This document shows, piece by piece, positions 7,269-16,263 of a DNA stretch of 26,427 bases; the stretch's first letter is position 1, and each line of letters starts with the position of its first letter. The notes under the pieces are model-generated. The model saw only the letters and a list, made by a program, of their open reading frames with translations. It did not search any database and was not told the DNA's origin. This DNA comes from an uncultured Muribaculaceae bacterium. GTDB taxonomy: Bacteria; Bacteroidota; Bacteroidia; Bacteroidales; Muribaculaceae. Position numbers and translations under genes: made by a program. The stretch is from the NCBI GenBank assembly GCA_910577585.1, contig CAJTNN010000030.1:1-26427 (forward strand), given 5' to 3'.

Positions 7269-9920
7269 ATGACAGAAATGAGAACAATAGAAGAGATACG
7301 ATCGGAATTTCTGTCATTGAGCGCACCGTTTGTCTGGGCTTTAAAGCTGACAGAAGATGAATTCCGCCAACTGCGCAGTTACATTGACCATCACCATACA
7401 CCGGATTGCTATCCATTGGTGATGATATATGTGGCCGAGTGGTATAAACGGGAGTATGACATCAATTCAAGCATCAATGGGGAGCTTCCATGGTTTAATG
7501 CGGAAGCTGTATGGAATGGATGCGGATTCAGGGCATTCAGTCAATGGGTGTATAGTTCCGAAAGAGGCAAGGAATGGGTCTATTCGATGTATATCCTCGG
7601 TGGTCTGGCAGCTGAATTGGAATGTGGACATCCGGAAGATAAGTTATTGGAGCAGTTATGCCGCCTCTACCACGGCGAAGTGCTGACTCTTTCGGCTGCC
7701 GGAGGTAGAGCGATAGCTCTCGCGCAGTCTATTGAAAATGAGGGTAGCCTCTTCTACTATATACAAGAAATAATCAACGGTCGCCTGCCATTTGCGAAAA
7801 GTGATATAGATGATAAGGCGAGTCCTGTGTATGCGCTGGTGAGATTATTACGCAGTGCCAACAGGCGTGCATTGCGCGACAAATTCACATGCGAATGGAT
7901 TATCAACTACGCTGATTTTTATGAGACCATGAGTCGGCGGCTGAAACTTGGGCTCCGTCCGGAGAGAGGATCGTCAGGCCAACGGCAATACTTGAGCTAC
8001 GAGCGATTGGAAAGCTGGGGCTTTGAGAAGCCCTGCGAAATTGCGCGTATAAACATTGCTCTTCAATTTACTTGCGATGGAGAGATTATAAAACCTGCTG
8101 ATTTTGGAACGCCTATCCTCACCTATTCCAATACCGGTAATGATGAGAATGGTTTCCTTGCATGGGGCGACAAGGATGCGGCTGTGTCGGATTGTATCCC
8201 AAACCGTTATTTTACTTCGGTAGAGCTGTATGTGCAGGCTACACGAATAGACAATACTACTGAGGTCCGTCAGGTGGCGGCGAATGCTGATTTCCCTGAG
8301 TTCATGCAGGTTTACCGTATGGCTCATCGTGTATCGGAATGGAGTTCTGTACGAAGGGACGGCGCTACTGCGGTGGTCTACAATAAGGCGTGTAAGGTGA
8401 TTGCTCCGCCTGATGCGACGGTGATTGAAAAACCGTTTTATCTCTTTTCTGACTTAGAGAATGAACCACGTGAGAGTGAGCCATATTGCTGGACTCCCAT
8501 CTACGATTCTGTGCTTATTCAAGATAAATTCGGTGTTGAGAAACGACTCTACAACAGGTCGGGAGGATGCGAGATGGTTATCCGCCGGTATGAAGATGTA
8601 ATCGCATACGGTGAAAACGGGACAGTAAAACATCTGTTCCGGGAAACCCTTGAATCTGACTGGGAGGAAGAGAGGCTCCCTCTGCTTTTCGGTCTGAATG
8701 ATCTTGAGATTTATAAATATACAGATGATTCAGAAGCTCCTGAAATAGTGAAGCCCGAGAGGATTACCGCTCGACAGGATAATGAAGTTGTAGAAAGTTT
8801 TGACTCCTTAAAAGAGGGGGTCGTAGATTTTTTAATCACTCTACAGGGAAGGGAACGGAGACTGAGGGTGTGGTATGTGCCTTATACTGGCGAGGAGCCT
8901 CCATTGAAGCGAGATTTTACTAACAGGAGCATTCGATGGTTTGACGGGCAAACAGTGACCGTTCTCACTGATGACCTTATTGTTGAGATAGTCAGAGGAG
9001 ACGAGTTCAGTAGACTTATTATTCCGGTTTTCTCCCCGATAGAGGGGCATGAGATTTGGATTGACAATAAGCTGATCGAACATACGCCACTTGCTGACGA
9101 AGTATTGATTCCCTTCCTTAATTGCGACAAATTCATGGTCAAAACGCTTGATAAGAAGGGAATACATGTCGTTTGCGGCAGCGAATTGAAAGAGGCTTAC
9201 TATGATGCTCCGGATCAGGGACTCGGAGATATCATAATCAAGGGAACAGTGAAAGTAGGAGACATCACTTTATATGTTTTCAATCCTCAAATACCCTCAA
9301 TGTTGACCGCGGTTTCAGGTGGTATGCAGTTGCCGGTATATAGTGATTTATACCCTCGTCATTATGGCGAACCGAAGTATCCTAAATCCACTCCATTCTC
9401 CAAAGTCAAAGGATTGTCTCTGACAGAAGCATTTGAGTTGGCTGTCAGACACCGGACTTATTTCTTTGTTTTCAAAGAGCTGAAAAAAGGGGTCAAGGAG
9501 GAACGTCTGATTGATGAACTCTTTATTCCTCTTGCAAAAGAGAATCGGCTCGATGAAAAGAGAATGGCTGCATTATGGCAGATGGCATTCGAATTTCATT
9601 TTGATTGGATGCTCTTCCCCCGACAACAATGGGAGAGGGTCCCCTTAAACCTACGTGATAAAGTAATTGATTTCTTTCTTTCCTCTCCAAAGGCAATCAA
9701 TGATTACGAGCGCAGACAATTGGAAATTTTCACAGAGGATTATTGGAATTTCAATGACTTCTCCACTACTGACAATGTGGGAAAGATGGCTTTAAAAATG
9801 ATTCTCGGAAAGATGGGCGACACGCCTTCAGCCCGACATACTGCTATGCATAAGTTTATCAAAGAGTATGATCATAGCGCCACAAAGTTTCACGAAATGA
9901 CAAAGACAATAACGAAATAG
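7269..9920 (+). CDS. Large protein of unknown fold, candidate DruH-like partner of a DUF1998 helicase
   Basis: This 883-residue protein has no catalytic motif I can name. The N-terminus (about 15-160) is Trp- and Tyr-rich and helical, with YVAEWYKREYD near 55-65 and segments such as WFNAEAVWNGCGF. The middle (about 250-700) looks beta-rich. The end (about 710-883) is helical again, with HRTYFFVFKELKKG. No signal peptide or membrane segment is visible, so it is probably cytoplasmic. Its stop is 2 bp before the start of the ~2080-residue helicase, which implies translational coupling. A large uncharacterised protein directly before a DUF1998 helicase is the arrangement I remember for Druantia type III (DruH-DruE). 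It may also relate to the STY4851/ECs_5259 family. Both links are from memory and not proven by any motif here. Confidence 0.6.
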   Translation: MTEMRTIEEIRSEFLSLSAPFVWALKLTEDEFRQLRSYIDHHHTPDCYPLVMIYVAEWYKREYDINSSINGELPWFNAEAVWNGCGFRAFSQWVYSSERGKEWVYSMYILGGLAAELECGHPEDKLLEQLCRLYHGEVLTLSAAGGRAIALAQSIENEGSLFYYIQEIINGRLPFAKSDIDDKASPVYALVRLLRSANRRALRDKFTCEWIINYADFYETMSRRLKLGLRPERGSSGQRQYLSYERLESWGFEKPCEIARINIALQFTCDGEIIKPADFGTPILTYSNTGNDENGFLAWGDKDAAVSDCIPNRYFTSVELYVQATRIDNTTEVRQVAANADFPEFMQVYRMAHRVSEWSSVRRDGATAVVYNKACKVIAPPDATVIEKPFYLFSDLENEPRESEPYCWTPIYDSVLIQDKFGVEKRLYNRSGGCEMVIRRYEDVIAYGENGTVKHLFRETLESDWEEERLPLLFGLNDLEIYKYTDDSEAPEIVKPERITARQDNEVVESFDSLKEGVVDFLITLQGRERRLRVWYVPYTGEEPPLKRDFTNRSIRWFDGQTVTVLTDDLIVEIVRGDEFSRLIIPVFSPIEGHEIWIDNKLIEHTPLADEVLIPFLNCDKFMVKTLDKKGIHVVCGSELKEAYYDAPDQGLGDIIIKGTVKVGDITLYVFNPQIPSMLTAVSGGMQLPVYSDLYPRHYGEPKYPKSTPFSKVKGLSLTEAFELAVRHRTYFFVFKELKKGVKEERLIDELFIPLAKENRLDEKRMAALWQMAFEFHFDWMLFPRQQWERVPLNLRDKVIDFFLSSPKAINDYERRQLEIFTEDYWNFNDFSTTDNVGKMALKMILGKMGDTPSARHTAMHKFIKEYDHSATKFHEMTKTITK

Positions 9921-9922
9921 AT

Positions 9923-11146
9923 ATGCCACAACAGAAACTTAAATTCAGTGAACTATATATTTCCTGCAAGCAACGCGCAGAGCGGACGCTTGCCGCTTTG
10001 TGGTGTGGAGAATCCGGAAATGAAAGCCAGCGTGACTATGCCAAACAGATACGCAATCTGATTTCAAGGCTTTTCGCTCCGGGCAATGCCGTTCCTATGG
10101 TGGAGTGCTTAAACAGATATAAGGCAGTGCTCAGCGTTCCGAGAAGTGAGGCAGAGAGGATTGTGGGTGGTCTATGGACTAAATCTTTTGCGCCATACGA
10201 ACATCAATATCAATGCTGGAATACTGTGCTGGAAGCAAAAACTGACGATGGCAAATATAAATCATTTGTCGTCACTACGGGTACAGGCTCAGGTAAAACC
10301 GAATGTTTCATGCTTCCTTTGGTACATGACCTGAAGAATCAACCCCGGAGAGAAGTGACCGAGGCGATATTCCTTTATCCCCTCAATGCACTTATGGAGG
10401 ATCAGAAGGACCGACTTGAGGAACTTCTGGAAGGCAGCGATTTGCGATATTGTGTCTATAATGGAGATTTGCCTGAAAATGAACCGAGACCTGACGATCA
10501 CTCGGAGTATGATGAGAGTGTGAGGAGAAAGATCGACATGATCCGCGGTATCGTGAGAGATAAGGATGGCCATGTAATCGAGCATAAGTATAAGCATTGC
10601 ATAGCCACTCGCGACGAACTGCGGAAACATCCGGCTGAGATACTTCTCACCAACCCTACAATGTTGGAGTATATATTGCTTCGCACTAAAGATTCTTCAT
10701 TGATGGCGCCCAAATCCTTAAGGTGGATGGTCATTGATGAGACTCACACCTATACCGGAGCTGGAGCAGCTGAGATGGCAATGCTGTTGCGGCGGTTGCT
10801 CCTTGCATTCGACCTCACAGCTTCAGAAATCCGGTTTGCAACTTCGTCGGCTACTCTGGGTAATGCCAAGACCGAGGAAGAGCGCCTGAAGATGACCGAA
10901 AATCTGCGGAAATTCATTTCTGACCTGACAGGCCTACCGCTAAATCAAATTGAAGTGGTGGGCGGACAAAGAAAAGGCTTGGAGACAATCCCGGATAATG
11001 AGGATCAGGAAATCTGGAAAAAATTGTCAATGCGCCTAATGGTTACGTCCGACTCGATGAGCTTTTCTCCAAAGAAGCCTCAATTGAAGAGATGTTGCAT
11101 CGATTGGATGAAATATGCGATCGTCTACCCGAGAAAACAGATTTGA
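9923..11146 (+). CDS. Helicase fragment 1: N-terminal RecA domain of the DruE-like protein
   Basis: This is the first reading frame of the split helicase, starting at the ATG 2 bp after the 883-aa gene. It holds YEHQYQCW (Q-motif-like, about 92-99), Walker A TGTGSGKTE at 119-127, LYPLNALMEDQKDRL as motif Ia, LLTNPTMLEYILLR near 241-254, Walker B IDETH at 271-275 and motif III SSAT at 308-311. It leaves the true frame after about residue 367 (11023). The last ~40 residues up to the stop at 11146 are out-of-frame read-through. On its own this piece lacks motifs IV-VI and could not act as a motor. Confidence 0.75.
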   Translation: MPQQKLKFSELYISCKQRAERTLAALWCGESGNESQRDYAKQIRNLISRLFAPGNAVPMVECLNRYKAVLSVPRSEAERIVGGLWTKSFAPYEHQYQCWNTVLEAKTDDGKYKSFVVTTGTGSGKTECFMLPLVHDLKNQPRREVTEAIFLYPLNALMEDQKDRLEELLEGSDLRYCVYNGDLPENEPRPDDHSEYDESVRRKIDMIRGIVRDKDGHVIEHKYKHCIATRDELRKHPAEILLTNPTMLEYILLRTKDSSLMAPKSLRWMVIDETHTYTGAGAAEMAMLLRRLLLAFDLTASEIRFATSSATLGNAKTEEERLKMTENLRKFISDLTGLPLNQIEVVGGQRKGLETIPDNEDQEIWKKLSMRLMVTSDSMSFSPKKPQLKRCCIDWMKYAIVYPRKQI

Positions 11147-12045
11147 AAGTAAAGGTACATTTCTTCTTCCGAGTGCCTAATAATGGATTATTCGTCAAAT
11201 TATCTGAACTGGATGGTGGAAGTTTCAGGATATACACAGAGAAACCGACCGATGACCGCCCGCAGGATGCACCTCTTATTGAGTTAAGCCGTTGCAAGCA
11301 TTGCGGTGAATATGTGGCCATCGCTCAAATCAATCGCAGGGATAGTTCTTACGGTCCTATCCTAATGGATGATTCGGATATGTTTGAGCTTGAACCTGAT
11401 GAGGAAGAGCAGGCAGATAAGTTTATCTTTGCCGTGACTGACAAGAAGCTTCAGCCGGGCGATAATAACTGTGGCTTCAAAATTATCGGTGATAAGTTTT
11501 TGGAGGCTCCGGGATTAATGAATAGCGATGGGGAATGGCGAGTAATTGCCAACACTCAGCATCGCTGCCCTCATTGCAGCACAAAACTTACGAAGACCAT
11601 TGGAGACGGGGATAAAGATGATTCGATTGAGGAAGAGGATGGGAAGAAACTGCAGAAATTCAGATTTTCTGCCGACCTGATTTCTCGCATCATCGCGCCT
11701 GAGATTCTTGATCAGCTTGCAGAAGCGGATAACCAAGATGGGCTTCTGCACAGAGGGCAACAGTATATAAGTTTTGTCGACAGTCGCCAAGCTGCGGCCC
11801 GTGGCTCGCTTGGTCAGAATCTCGAACAGGAAAGGATGTGGGTTTACAGCCGGATTTTCCATGCCCTTAATCAGAAGGCTCAAATGGGAAATGGCACAGA
11901 GAATCAGATAAAGGCTCTCGAAAATGAACTGGCCCTCCTCAATCCTCGTAAAGACCGCAATAGGGTCAATGAGATTTATGAGGAAATCGATCGTCTTGAA
12001 GGTATTCAGAGCGGTGAATTGACATGGGCAGAAATAACTGACTGA
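11092..12045 (+). CDS. Helicase fragment 2: inter-domain zinc region of the DruE-like protein
   Basis: This is the middle frame. The true coding stretch begins about 11020, upstream of the first ATG at 11092, and ends at TGA 12043-12045. It carries the end of the first helicase domain plus an insertion with two cysteine pairs, CKHC (about 11296-11307) and CPHC (about 11566-11577), each in a HxC/CxxC setting that suggests a zinc ribbon. It then reads HRGQQYISFVDSRQAAARGS, the motif IV-like 'SFVDSRQ' start of the second helicase domain. The two ends fuse smoothly with the neighbouring frames, so this is not an independent gene. Confidence 0.7.
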   Translation: MLHRLDEICDRLPEKTDLKVKVHFFFRVPNNGLFVKLSELDGGSFRIYTEKPTDDRPQDAPLIELSRCKHCGEYVAIAQINRRDSSYGPILMDDSDMFELEPDEEEQADKFIFAVTDKKLQPGDNNCGFKIIGDKFLEAPGLMNSDGEWRVIANTQHRCPHCSTKLTKTIGDGDKDDSIEEEDGKKLQKFRFSADLISRIIAPEILDQLAEADNQDGLLHRGQQYISFVDSRQAAARGSLGQNLEQERMWVYSRIFHALNQKAQMGNGTENQIKALENELALLNPRKDRNRVNEIYEEIDRLEGIQSGELTWAEITD

Positions 12046-12046
12046 G

Positions 12047-15000
12047 TTGTTATCCGACGACCCTATTTCTGACATGTTTGCCCGCCAGTTTGCAAAGCGC
12101 ACAGCAAATAGCGACGAACTGGATATAGATGGGAATGCCACTGATAAAATCAAGCACAGATATATTCAGTCAATCATGGTGGAGTTTCTTGGAAAGCGCC
12201 CTCTCCATAGCGCGTCTCCTGAGACGATGGGTCTGTTCACGACATCATATCCACAAATTCAAAACAGTCTGACCGATGAACTTCCGGAGGTCGTAATTGA
12301 GTTTAACAAGCTGATACAAGATTCAAAGAATAGAATTGAGGAAGAGGATTGGCATAATCTCTTGCAGGTTTTTCTGGATTATAACGTGCGAAGCAACGAG
12401 TCAATCTTCCTGCGTCTAAGAGAGGATGATCCTCTTGACATAAAGTCTTGTATAAGATTCTCTACCCAGCGACCGCGTCGCAGAACTGTACATAAGCCAA
12501 CCGTGACGGCTCAGATCCCCTCAAGAGTTGTACAGTATATCTCGCAACTGCTTGTGGATGACGGGATGTATGGTTCTAAACGAGATGCCCTGCGTAATGA
12601 GGCTGACATAATTCAAGGGGTGATTGATGCATTGTGGGAAAATCTCACAGAAAAATATAAGGTTCTTGAGCATGCCACCCAGTATAGTCAGGAGAAGGGT
12701 TGTCATGTGAAGGATCGTGACGATACATCTAATGATGATCTGGTGCCTTGGCGTCTGAATGTGGCAAATCTATCATTTAAATTGTTTGACAGAGTCGCTC
12801 TTTGTGACACCAATACCAACGGGTCGGAACTGTCGGCAAAAAGACTTCGCCCAATCAATGTGTGGTTTAAGGATTATTCCCCTTATCTTAAGAACAGGTC
12901 ACACATTATTAGGATTGCTCCTGATAAAATGGAAGAATGGACTCCGTACACTCCTGTTTGTAATGAAACAGAACTTGCTCAATGGGCTTCAGAGAACAGA
13001 AGTCTGCTTTGGCATAATAGTTTATGGGGTGAAGATGGAGTTTTTGCAGAGCGTCTGAACAATATATACATGACTCCGGAAATCTTTATTCAGGCTGAGC
13101 ATACAGCTCAAGTGGATAAAATGATTTCAAGACAAGTTCAGCGTGAATTCAAGAAACATCTGCTGAATATTCTTGCTTGCTCCACCACTATGGAGATGGG
13201 AGTGGATCTTGGCGACCTTGAGTTGGTGATGATGAGCAGTGTGCCTCCGCATCCTTCTAACTATAAGCAGCGAGCCGGACGTAGCGGTCGAAACAACTTT
13301 ATCAAGAGTGTGGCTATAACCTTATGCGGCTCCGATGCAGTAGGCTTAAGAACACAAATTAACCCCGAAGAGAATATCATTTCCCGGAAAGTGAACACCC
13401 CTGACACCGACCTCTCGAGTGCCCAGGTGATTCAGCGCCATGTCAATGCCTTTCTGATCCGAGAGTTCGGGGTGTTTGGAATGAGTGGTCACCCAGGGTC
13501 GATAAATCAGAAAGTTGCGGATTATTATACTCCTTTCAAGTATGGACGTGAAGGGAATCACGTGAACTACTTCAAGGAAAATAATGAAAAGGCTACTCCG
13601 GTAGATGGGCTCGGAAATCAAAAGGACACTCCTTACGAGCGATTTAACGATTGCTGCGCTAATGCTCTTGATCCTGAATTACGACGCAAGTTGGAGACTC
13701 TTCTTCGGGGCACTTGCTTCGAGGGAAGGGTTGAGCGTGTTGTGCAGAAAGCTCGGGAAGCGAATGAGCGTTGTTATGATGAATTGGAATGGAAGATTGA
13801 GGACATAAGCATAACTTATAAACGGTCGGACATTTCGAACAAGTACCGCAATCTTCTGACGATAAAATTCCTTGAATTGCTTGATGAGCAGTTATTGGGC
13901 TTCTGGGCTACGAATCGTTTTACCCCTAATGCCAATATGCCTGTGAATGTCGTGGCTTTCGACGTAAATTCGGGAGTGCAGCAATATTATAAGGCTTCAA
14001 CTACCTCCAATCCTTCCTACTCACTTCGCGATGCCCTCCAGCAATATGCTCCTGGCAATTCTGTAGTTATTGATGGCCGCGTAAATATAGTAAGAGGGTT
14101 GAGATATACCGGATTCTTTAAACGAAATGTTACGTTTAAGACTTTGTATCATAATAGCCAACAGACTGTAATAGATACGAAGAATGACATATCGGATTAT
14201 ATTGTCTGGCGTGTAAATCAGGATATTGGGCTGGAGATGATTCAGCCGACTGAATTCTTGCCGGACATTAATGAGACTGAGAATCGTATCATAGGATCTA
14301 ATGTATATACCCGTGTAAACGCTCAGCTGATTGGTGCTTCCGAATGGGGAGATGTAGTCACAGAACCGCATCTATTCTCTTTCCGCAGTAGCAAAGATAG
14401 CGGTAGCGCAAAGATTCTCTACTATAATGATGGTCTCGGACATGGTTACTGCCATTGCACTCGATGTGGAAAGACTGTCCTTGAAACTATCGCGGCAAAT
14501 AATGAACGCAAGCTCGAACGCCTGCCCTCTGAGTTCAATAATATTCCTTCGGACAATGAAGAGGTTCCTGATTTCCATTATGAGATATCGGGTGCTCAAA
14601 AGAATCATAAATGCGCTGGAAGCAATCGACATGAGTCGATAAAGCGGAATATCATTCTTGGAGACCTTATTCAGACGGATTACACGGAAATACGTATCCG
14701 ACATAAAGGTAATAAGAAATGGATAAGCCGGATTACAGATGAAAACAAAGGGCTGCTGACAACACTGGGACTGGTATTCAGTCGCAGCCTTGCTGAGATT
14801 TTAGGGAAGGATACTACTGCTATCAGTTTTACTCTCACCCCCAACGGGCATATTTGCATATTCGACACAAATCCGGGTGGCGCGGGGTATTCCAATCAGC
14901 TTGCTGAAATGGAGATGATGAAGTCTATCATCAGTTACTCCAAGAATATTCTATTGACGGCCGACAGGACTAAGTCAAAAGATATGCTTCTGGATAAGTT

Positions 15001-16174
15001 CAGCATGCATTATCTTGAAAATATAGATATCCCGGCGGCTCGCCAGTGGATAGAGGAAGAGGACCTGAACGCTGCTACTATTCCTGACGAAGTGAAGAGT
15101 GTGGTCGGCGATTCTGCCTCCGAGTCTTCTCTGTCCAGAATCCAAAAAGCAATCGATGGATTTGAAGGTGAGATTGTGTTGTTTGTGGATAATGATTACT
15201 CTCATTGGAATTACGGAGATTCAGATGGTGGCTGGCGTGGTCATCTTCTGAACTACTTCCATCGTAAGGGAGATTTCATCAAGTTTGTCATTGTCGAGAA
15301 TGCCGAAGATTCAATGAACGAACCGGTAAAGGAAATGGCAAGGGAGATTAAATCTTGGACTCAGGGTGTTTTCAAGATGAATAATCCGCTTGCCGGCAAA
15401 GAGATTTATCCCTTGGCATACTTTAATGGGAAGCTGTACCTTACAAATAACCCTGAATTCAGCACACTTGATGAAAAGTGGGGAAACGGCACTGTTTTCG
15501 TAGTTGATTACAACATGGATCTATCCCGGATTGAGAAGGTTGATTTAAGATATAAGCCTACCACTTCTATCGTAAAATTAAGTGGAGATTTGGCTACCGA
15601 AATATCGTCCAAATCCCTCGGAGAATTTATTGAAGGCGAGGCAAGCAGTATCTTCAATGAATTTTTCTCATACTGCCGGAAAAAGAAAGATCCGATTAAG
15701 ATTACCTACCAGGACGAACATCTTAAGAGTGTCATGGCTATTATCCTTACACTCCAGACAATTGAATATTTCGTCAAAAAGATTGAGAAGCCGTTCACTG
15801 TGGAATTTCTGGTAGAAAAATATCAGGATATTCAGCGCCGCCCCGGTATGGCAGTTAATTTGCCAAATTATGGTGACAGGGACATGTATCTCACAGGTCT
15901 ATCTCGAAAGTGGGTTGAGATTCTTGATCAAACGGGAGTATTAATTCCTGTTCAGTCAAAAGAACGAAACTCGTTGACTCATTGGCGTGAACTTTCTATT
16001 GAATGTGCCGGGAAGAAGCTTAGCATCTATCCTGATGGTGGTTTGATGAATGGATGGACAATTTCTCGGAACAATACCAGATTCTTCAACCCCGACAAAG
16101 AGGATGCCTCCACCGACATATTGCTCACGCGCAATCAAGACATCAAAATAGACGTAAGCATTGAGAACGTATAA
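12047..16174 (+). CDS. Helicase fragment 3: helicase C domain and DUF1998-like C-terminus
   Basis: This 1375-residue frame has only a TTG as apparent start, and its true frame continues from fragment 2. It contains motif V/VI of an SF2 helicase: CSTTMEMGVDLGDLELV followed by QRAGRSGRNN (about 13177-13300). It then has a second zinc-type cluster CHCTRCGKTV with a later HKCAG (about 14450-14620), and DTNPGGAGYSNQL (about 14860-14900), the hallmark GGxGY segment of DUF1998. The final ~400 residues are mixed alpha/beta without a motif I recognise. It ends 90 bp before the convergent recQ stop. Role: ATP-driven DNA motor of a defence system (inference). Confidence 0.8.
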   Translation: MLSDDPISDMFARQFAKRTANSDELDIDGNATDKIKHRYIQSIMVEFLGKRPLHSASPETMGLFTTSYPQIQNSLTDELPEVVIEFNKLIQDSKNRIEEEDWHNLLQVFLDYNVRSNESIFLRLREDDPLDIKSCIRFSTQRPRRRTVHKPTVTAQIPSRVVQYISQLLVDDGMYGSKRDALRNEADIIQGVIDALWENLTEKYKVLEHATQYSQEKGCHVKDRDDTSNDDLVPWRLNVANLSFKLFDRVALCDTNTNGSELSAKRLRPINVWFKDYSPYLKNRSHIIRIAPDKMEEWTPYTPVCNETELAQWASENRSLLWHNSLWGEDGVFAERLNNIYMTPEIFIQAEHTAQVDKMISRQVQREFKKHLLNILACSTTMEMGVDLGDLELVMMSSVPPHPSNYKQRAGRSGRNNFIKSVAITLCGSDAVGLRTQINPEENIISRKVNTPDTDLSSAQVIQRHVNAFLIREFGVFGMSGHPGSINQKVADYYTPFKYGREGNHVNYFKENNEKATPVDGLGNQKDTPYERFNDCCANALDPELRRKLETLLRGTCFEGRVERVVQKAREANERCYDELEWKIEDISITYKRSDISNKYRNLLTIKFLELLDEQLLGFWATNRFTPNANMPVNVVAFDVNSGVQQYYKASTTSNPSYSLRDALQQYAPGNSVVIDGRVNIVRGLRYTGFFKRNVTFKTLYHNSQQTVIDTKNDISDYIVWRVNQDIGLEMIQPTEFLPDINETENRIIGSNVYTRVNAQLIGASEWGDVVTEPHLFSFRSSKDSGSAKILYYNDGLGHGYCHCTRCGKTVLETIAANNERKLERLPSEFNNIPSDNEEVPDFHYEISGAQKNHKCAGSNRHESIKRNIILGDLIQTDYTEIRIRHKGNKKWISRITDENKGLLTTLGLVFSRSLAEILGKDTTAISFTLTPNGHICIFDTNPGGAGYSNQLAEMEMMKSIISYSKNILLTADRTKSKDMLLDKFSMHYLENIDIPAARQWIEEEDLNAATIPDEVKSVVGDSASESSLSRIQKAIDGFEGEIVLFVDNDYSHWNYGDSDGGWRGHLLNYFHRKGDFIKFVIVENAEDSMNEPVKEMAREIKSWTQGVFKMNNPLAGKEIYPLAYFNGKLYLTNNPEFSTLDEKWGNGTVFVVDYNMDLSRIEKVDLRYKPTTSIVKLSGDLATEISSKSLGEFIEGEASSIFNEFFSYCRKKKDPIKITYQDEHLKSVMAIILTLQTIEYFVKKIEKPFTVEFLVEKYQDIQRRPGMAVNLPNYGDRDMYLTGLSRKWVEILDQTGVLIPVQSKERNSLTHWRELSIECAGKKLSIYPDGGLMNGWTISRNNTRFFNPDKEDASTDILLTRNQDIKIDVSIENV

Positions 16175-16263
16175 CGGGCACAACATCCTCCTCAGTGACC
16201 TCTACGTTACTTATGGTGCAGAAGGTTGGGGGCTCACGGCGAGGCGGGGTGGCGTGGGGGCTC

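Larger units (their letters stand above)
9923..16174 (+). pseudogene. DruE-like DEAD/H helicase with DUF1998-type C-terminus, interrupted by two single-base frameshifts
   Basis: Three adjacent reading frames give one continuous protein of about 2080 residues if two single-base shifts are corrected. The first is a missing base at or near the A6 run 11018-11023; an extra A would join IWKK to IVNAPNGY. The second is an extra base near 12040-12046, where dropping the T at 12043 joins WAEITD to ELLSDDPISD. The two shifts cancel, so the total length is divisible by three. Everything else is open, and motifs on both sides of each shift are well conserved, so the damage is recent or an assembly error. 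Length and domain order (SF2 helicase N, zinc segments, helicase C, DUF1998) resemble Druantia DruE more than the shorter DrmA or MrfA. Confidence 0.7.

Noticed and set aside
11018..11023. Programmed -1 frameshift at the A6 run
   Set aside because: The run is short, the heptamer is not a clean slippery site, and a second opposite shift would also be needed. An indel or error explains it more simply.
9923..16174. DISARM (DrmA/DrmB) identity for the helicase locus
   Set aside because: DISARM encodes the helicase and DUF1998 protein separately, with a phospholipase D-like gene. Here helicase and DUF1998-like parts are one long frame-corrected protein and no PLD gene is present.
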